NCBI GenBank assembly: GCA_016934175.1
Contig: JAFGTI010000022.1
Coordinates: forward strand, 1 to 17,379
Reading direction: 5' to 3'
From: Acholeplasmataceae bacterium
GTDB lineage: Bacteria > Bacillota_I > Bacilli_A > Acholeplasmatales > Acholeplasmataceae
DNA length: 17,379 nt
In this document: positions 16,081 to 17,379 of the stretch, piece after piece
Layout of the letters: each line of letters starts with the position of its first letter
Position numbering within the stretch: the stretch's first letter is position 1
Made by a program: the position numbers and the translations under genes
Notes under the pieces: model-generated
What the model saw: the letters and a program-made list of their open reading frames with translations, nothing else
Database searches by the model: none
What the model was told of the DNA's origin: nothing

Positions 16081-16995
16081 ATGAAAAGTAAAAGATCTTG
16101 TCCTGTGTGGGCTCTAAATTTGAAAAGACAAATGGCTAAATGGTTTGCTTGGGTTCCTAAAATAGGTAGATTATTGTTGAAAATAATGAAATGGCTTCAT
16201 AAACAATTGAATATTGTTCTTCGAGAAATGAAGAGTAATCTAAAGTCATTAATTATTTGGACTTTAGCTTTGGTTTTTATTACAGCGGTAGCTAGTTGGG
16301 AATTTGAAGCTTTTGTTGGTAACGATTATTTGATGGATACCTTAGAAACATTTGAAGCATTGTTTCAAGCGATGGGAATTCAAATTACAGACCTTTCAAC
16401 ACCCGAAGGTTTCTTGAGTCTTGAGTCAATCTATTTCTATATTCCTTTAGCGATTTATGCTGGACTCTTAGGTAGTTCAATTATTTCTAAAGAAGAAAGG
16501 GATAAAACAGCAGAATACTTATTTACACTTCCGGTAACAAGAAAAAAGGTAATCATCAGTAAAATAGTAGTTGCGTTTTTATTTAATCTATTGTTAAATC
16601 TTGCTGTTATTTTAGGCGCACTTATTGTTTATACGAGATTTTCACCTTCAGAAGGGTTTTATTCATTTTTATGGCATTTGTCACTTGGCATTTTTCTAAT
16701 ACAATTGATTTTTATGTCTGTGGGCATGTTATTTGCAGCAATAATGAAACAATATAAAAAATCAGGAGCTGCTGTTTTGGCTTATGTGATGGGGTCATAT
16801 CTATTATTTGTTTTAATTGGTTTGACAGATAAGATAGATTTTATCAAATATGTAACGCCGTTTAAGTACTTTGAAGCAAGTGAAATGCTAACTGGAAATA
16901 TTGAACTTAAGTTTGTTCTAATTACATTAGGGATTGTAATTTCAAGCATTATTGGACTCTTTGTTTTTTATAGAAGAAGAGATCTATATATTTAG
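16081..16995 (+). CDS. ABC-2 type permease, second subunit, with N-terminal extension
   Basis: The 304-residue protein matches the preceding permease in layout: six predicted helices, the coupling motif EERDKTAEYLFTLPVTRKKV, a late FKYFEASEML segment and a basic end (YRRRDLYI). It differs by about 42 extra residues at the N-terminus, rich in Lys, Arg and Trp (W9, W21, W24, W38) and able to form a cationic amphipathic helix. The family-like part begins near LNIVLREMKSN. The extension should be translated, because a full AGGAGG (16068-16073) lies 7 bases before the ATG at 16081, while the internal ATG near 16187 has no good ribosome site. It is the last gene of the operon and is followed by a terminator. 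Confidence 0.88.
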   Translation: MKSKRSCPVWALNLKRQMAKWFAWVPKIGRLLLKIMKWLHKQLNIVLREMKSNLKSLIIWTLALVFITAVASWEFEAFVGNDYLMDTLETFEALFQAMGIQITDLSTPEGFLSLESIYFYIPLAIYAGLLGSSIISKEERDKTAEYLFTLPVTRKKVIISKIVVAFLFNLLLNLAVILGALIVYTRFSPSEGFYSFLWHLSLGIFLIQLIFMSVGMLFAAIMKQYKKSGAAVLAYVMGSYLLFVLIGLTDKIDFIKYVTPFKYFEASEMLTGNIELKFVLITLGIVISSIIGLFVFYRRRDLYI

Positions 16996-17007
16996 TTTAA
17001 TCATTTT

Positions 17008-17047
17008 AAAAAGGGTGCTTCAGTCAATTGCTGAGTATCCTTTTTTT
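17008..17047 (+). terminator. Terminator of the flavoprotein-ABC operon
   Basis: GGGTGCTTCAG (17013-17023) pairs with CTGAGTATCC (17031-17040), with two G-U pairs and one bulged base, and runs into seven T; a preceding A tract can extend the stem. On the minus strand the G-U pairs become mismatches, so it should be weaker for the converging gene. Confidence 0.75.
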
Positions 17048-17048
17048 A

Positions 17049-17379
17049 TTAATCTAATTTATTATTCTTTTTAATGAGTATCTTATCAAGTAAGACAAGT
17101 GCTGTTGGAAGAAAGATAAAAATCATCAGTGTTGAAATTAGTGCTCCCTTACCTAAAAGTAATCCAATATCAGTGACTGAAGCTACACTAGAAAAAAGTC
17201 CTTCAGCAAATCCAGCAATAGTTAAAATAATACCTGAAATCAAAATAGAAACTGAAGATTTCGCATAAGCTTCTTCCATGGCTTGTTTTTTAGGCAGAAG
17301 CTTTCTTTCATCTAGATATCTATTGGTAAGAAGGACTGCATAATCGATAGTTGCTCCTAATTGAATACTCATAACAACT
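17049..17379 (-). CDS. MMPL/RND-type membrane exporter, C-terminal end only
   Basis: Only the last 109 residues are in the window; the frame stays open through base 17378, so the start lies beyond the window end. The segment GATIDYAVLLTNRYLDER is the conserved entry into the last helices of MMPL-type transporters, and is followed by a Lys-rich loop (PKKQAMEEAYAKS) and two or three hydrophobic helices ending in a short basic tail (KILIKKNNKLD). MMPL proteins are proton-driven exporters of lipids, drugs or other hydrophobic compounds in the cell membrane. The substrate cannot be judged here. The gene converges on the ABC operon, 53 bases apart. Confidence 0.88.
   Translation of the reverse strand, partial: VVMSIQLGATIDYAVLLTNRYLDERKLLPKKQAMEEAYAKSSVSILISGIILTIAGFAEGLFSSVASVTDIGLLLGKGALISTLMIFIFLPTALVLLDKILIKKNNKLD

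Noticed and set aside
1..17379. CRISPR array, tRNA, rRNA, insertion sequence or prophage
   Set aside because: No evenly spaced identical repeats, cloverleaf candidates, transposase, integrase or phage genes were seen on either strand.

Overview
The window is strongly AT-rich and its genes end in TAA, TAG and TGA. TGA closes at least three convincing genes (ending at 2154, 3112 and 14387) and tryptophan is read from TGG, so the standard bacterial code applies rather than the Mycoplasma code. Purine-rich ribosome sites, extended -10 promoters, surface lipoproteins and BLAST-recognisable Firmicutes-type families suggest a low-GC Bacilli or Mollicutes-related bacterium that kept code 11, for example an Acholeplasma or Izemoplasma relative. 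This placement is inference; no rRNA or marker gene is present.

Layout. (1) 1-2154: 3' part of a PAS-PAS-PAS-GGDEF-HD-GYP cyclic-di-GMP enzyme, cut by the window start. (2) 2516-3112: a short DUF445 membrane protein. (3) 3310-3507: a cold-shock protein followed by two terminator hairpins. (4) 3740-7387: a 1215-residue lipoprotein with six Ig-like (DUF5011-type) repeats, a middle region I cannot assign, and a C-terminal GLUG-repeat region. A symmetric terminator separates it from (5), an SDR oxidoreductase on the minus strand (7460-8266). (6) 8483-9748: a divergent member of the cysteine desulfidase / UPF0597 iron-sulfur family, divergently arranged to the SDR. (7) 10070-12946: a second, membrane-anchored GGDEF-HD-GYP protein whose output half closely matches the first. 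(8) 13155-16995: an apparent four-gene operon of a HI0933-type flavoprotein, an ABC ATPase and two paralogous ABC-2 permeases. (9) 17049-17379: C-terminal end of an MMPL/RND-type exporter on the minus strand, cut by the window end.

Two themes link the genes. Both cyclic-di-GMP enzymes carry intact synthesis and hydrolysis motifs, lack the usual RxxD inhibitory site, and share nearly the same output module behind different sensors, one soluble as far as visible and one membrane-bound. Between them lies a large predicted surface lipoprotein, the kind of product such signalling often governs, although nothing in the sequence proves that link. The second theme is export: the ABC transporter operon, translationally coupled to a flavoprotein, converges on an MMPL exporter. 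I found no CRISPR array, tRNA, rRNA, insertion sequence or phage gene. The most unusual items are the Trp-rich cationic N-terminal extension of the second permease, the flavoprotein/ABC coupling, and the GCTDIG variant of the desulfidase-like family. I do not see a clearly new multi-gene system.
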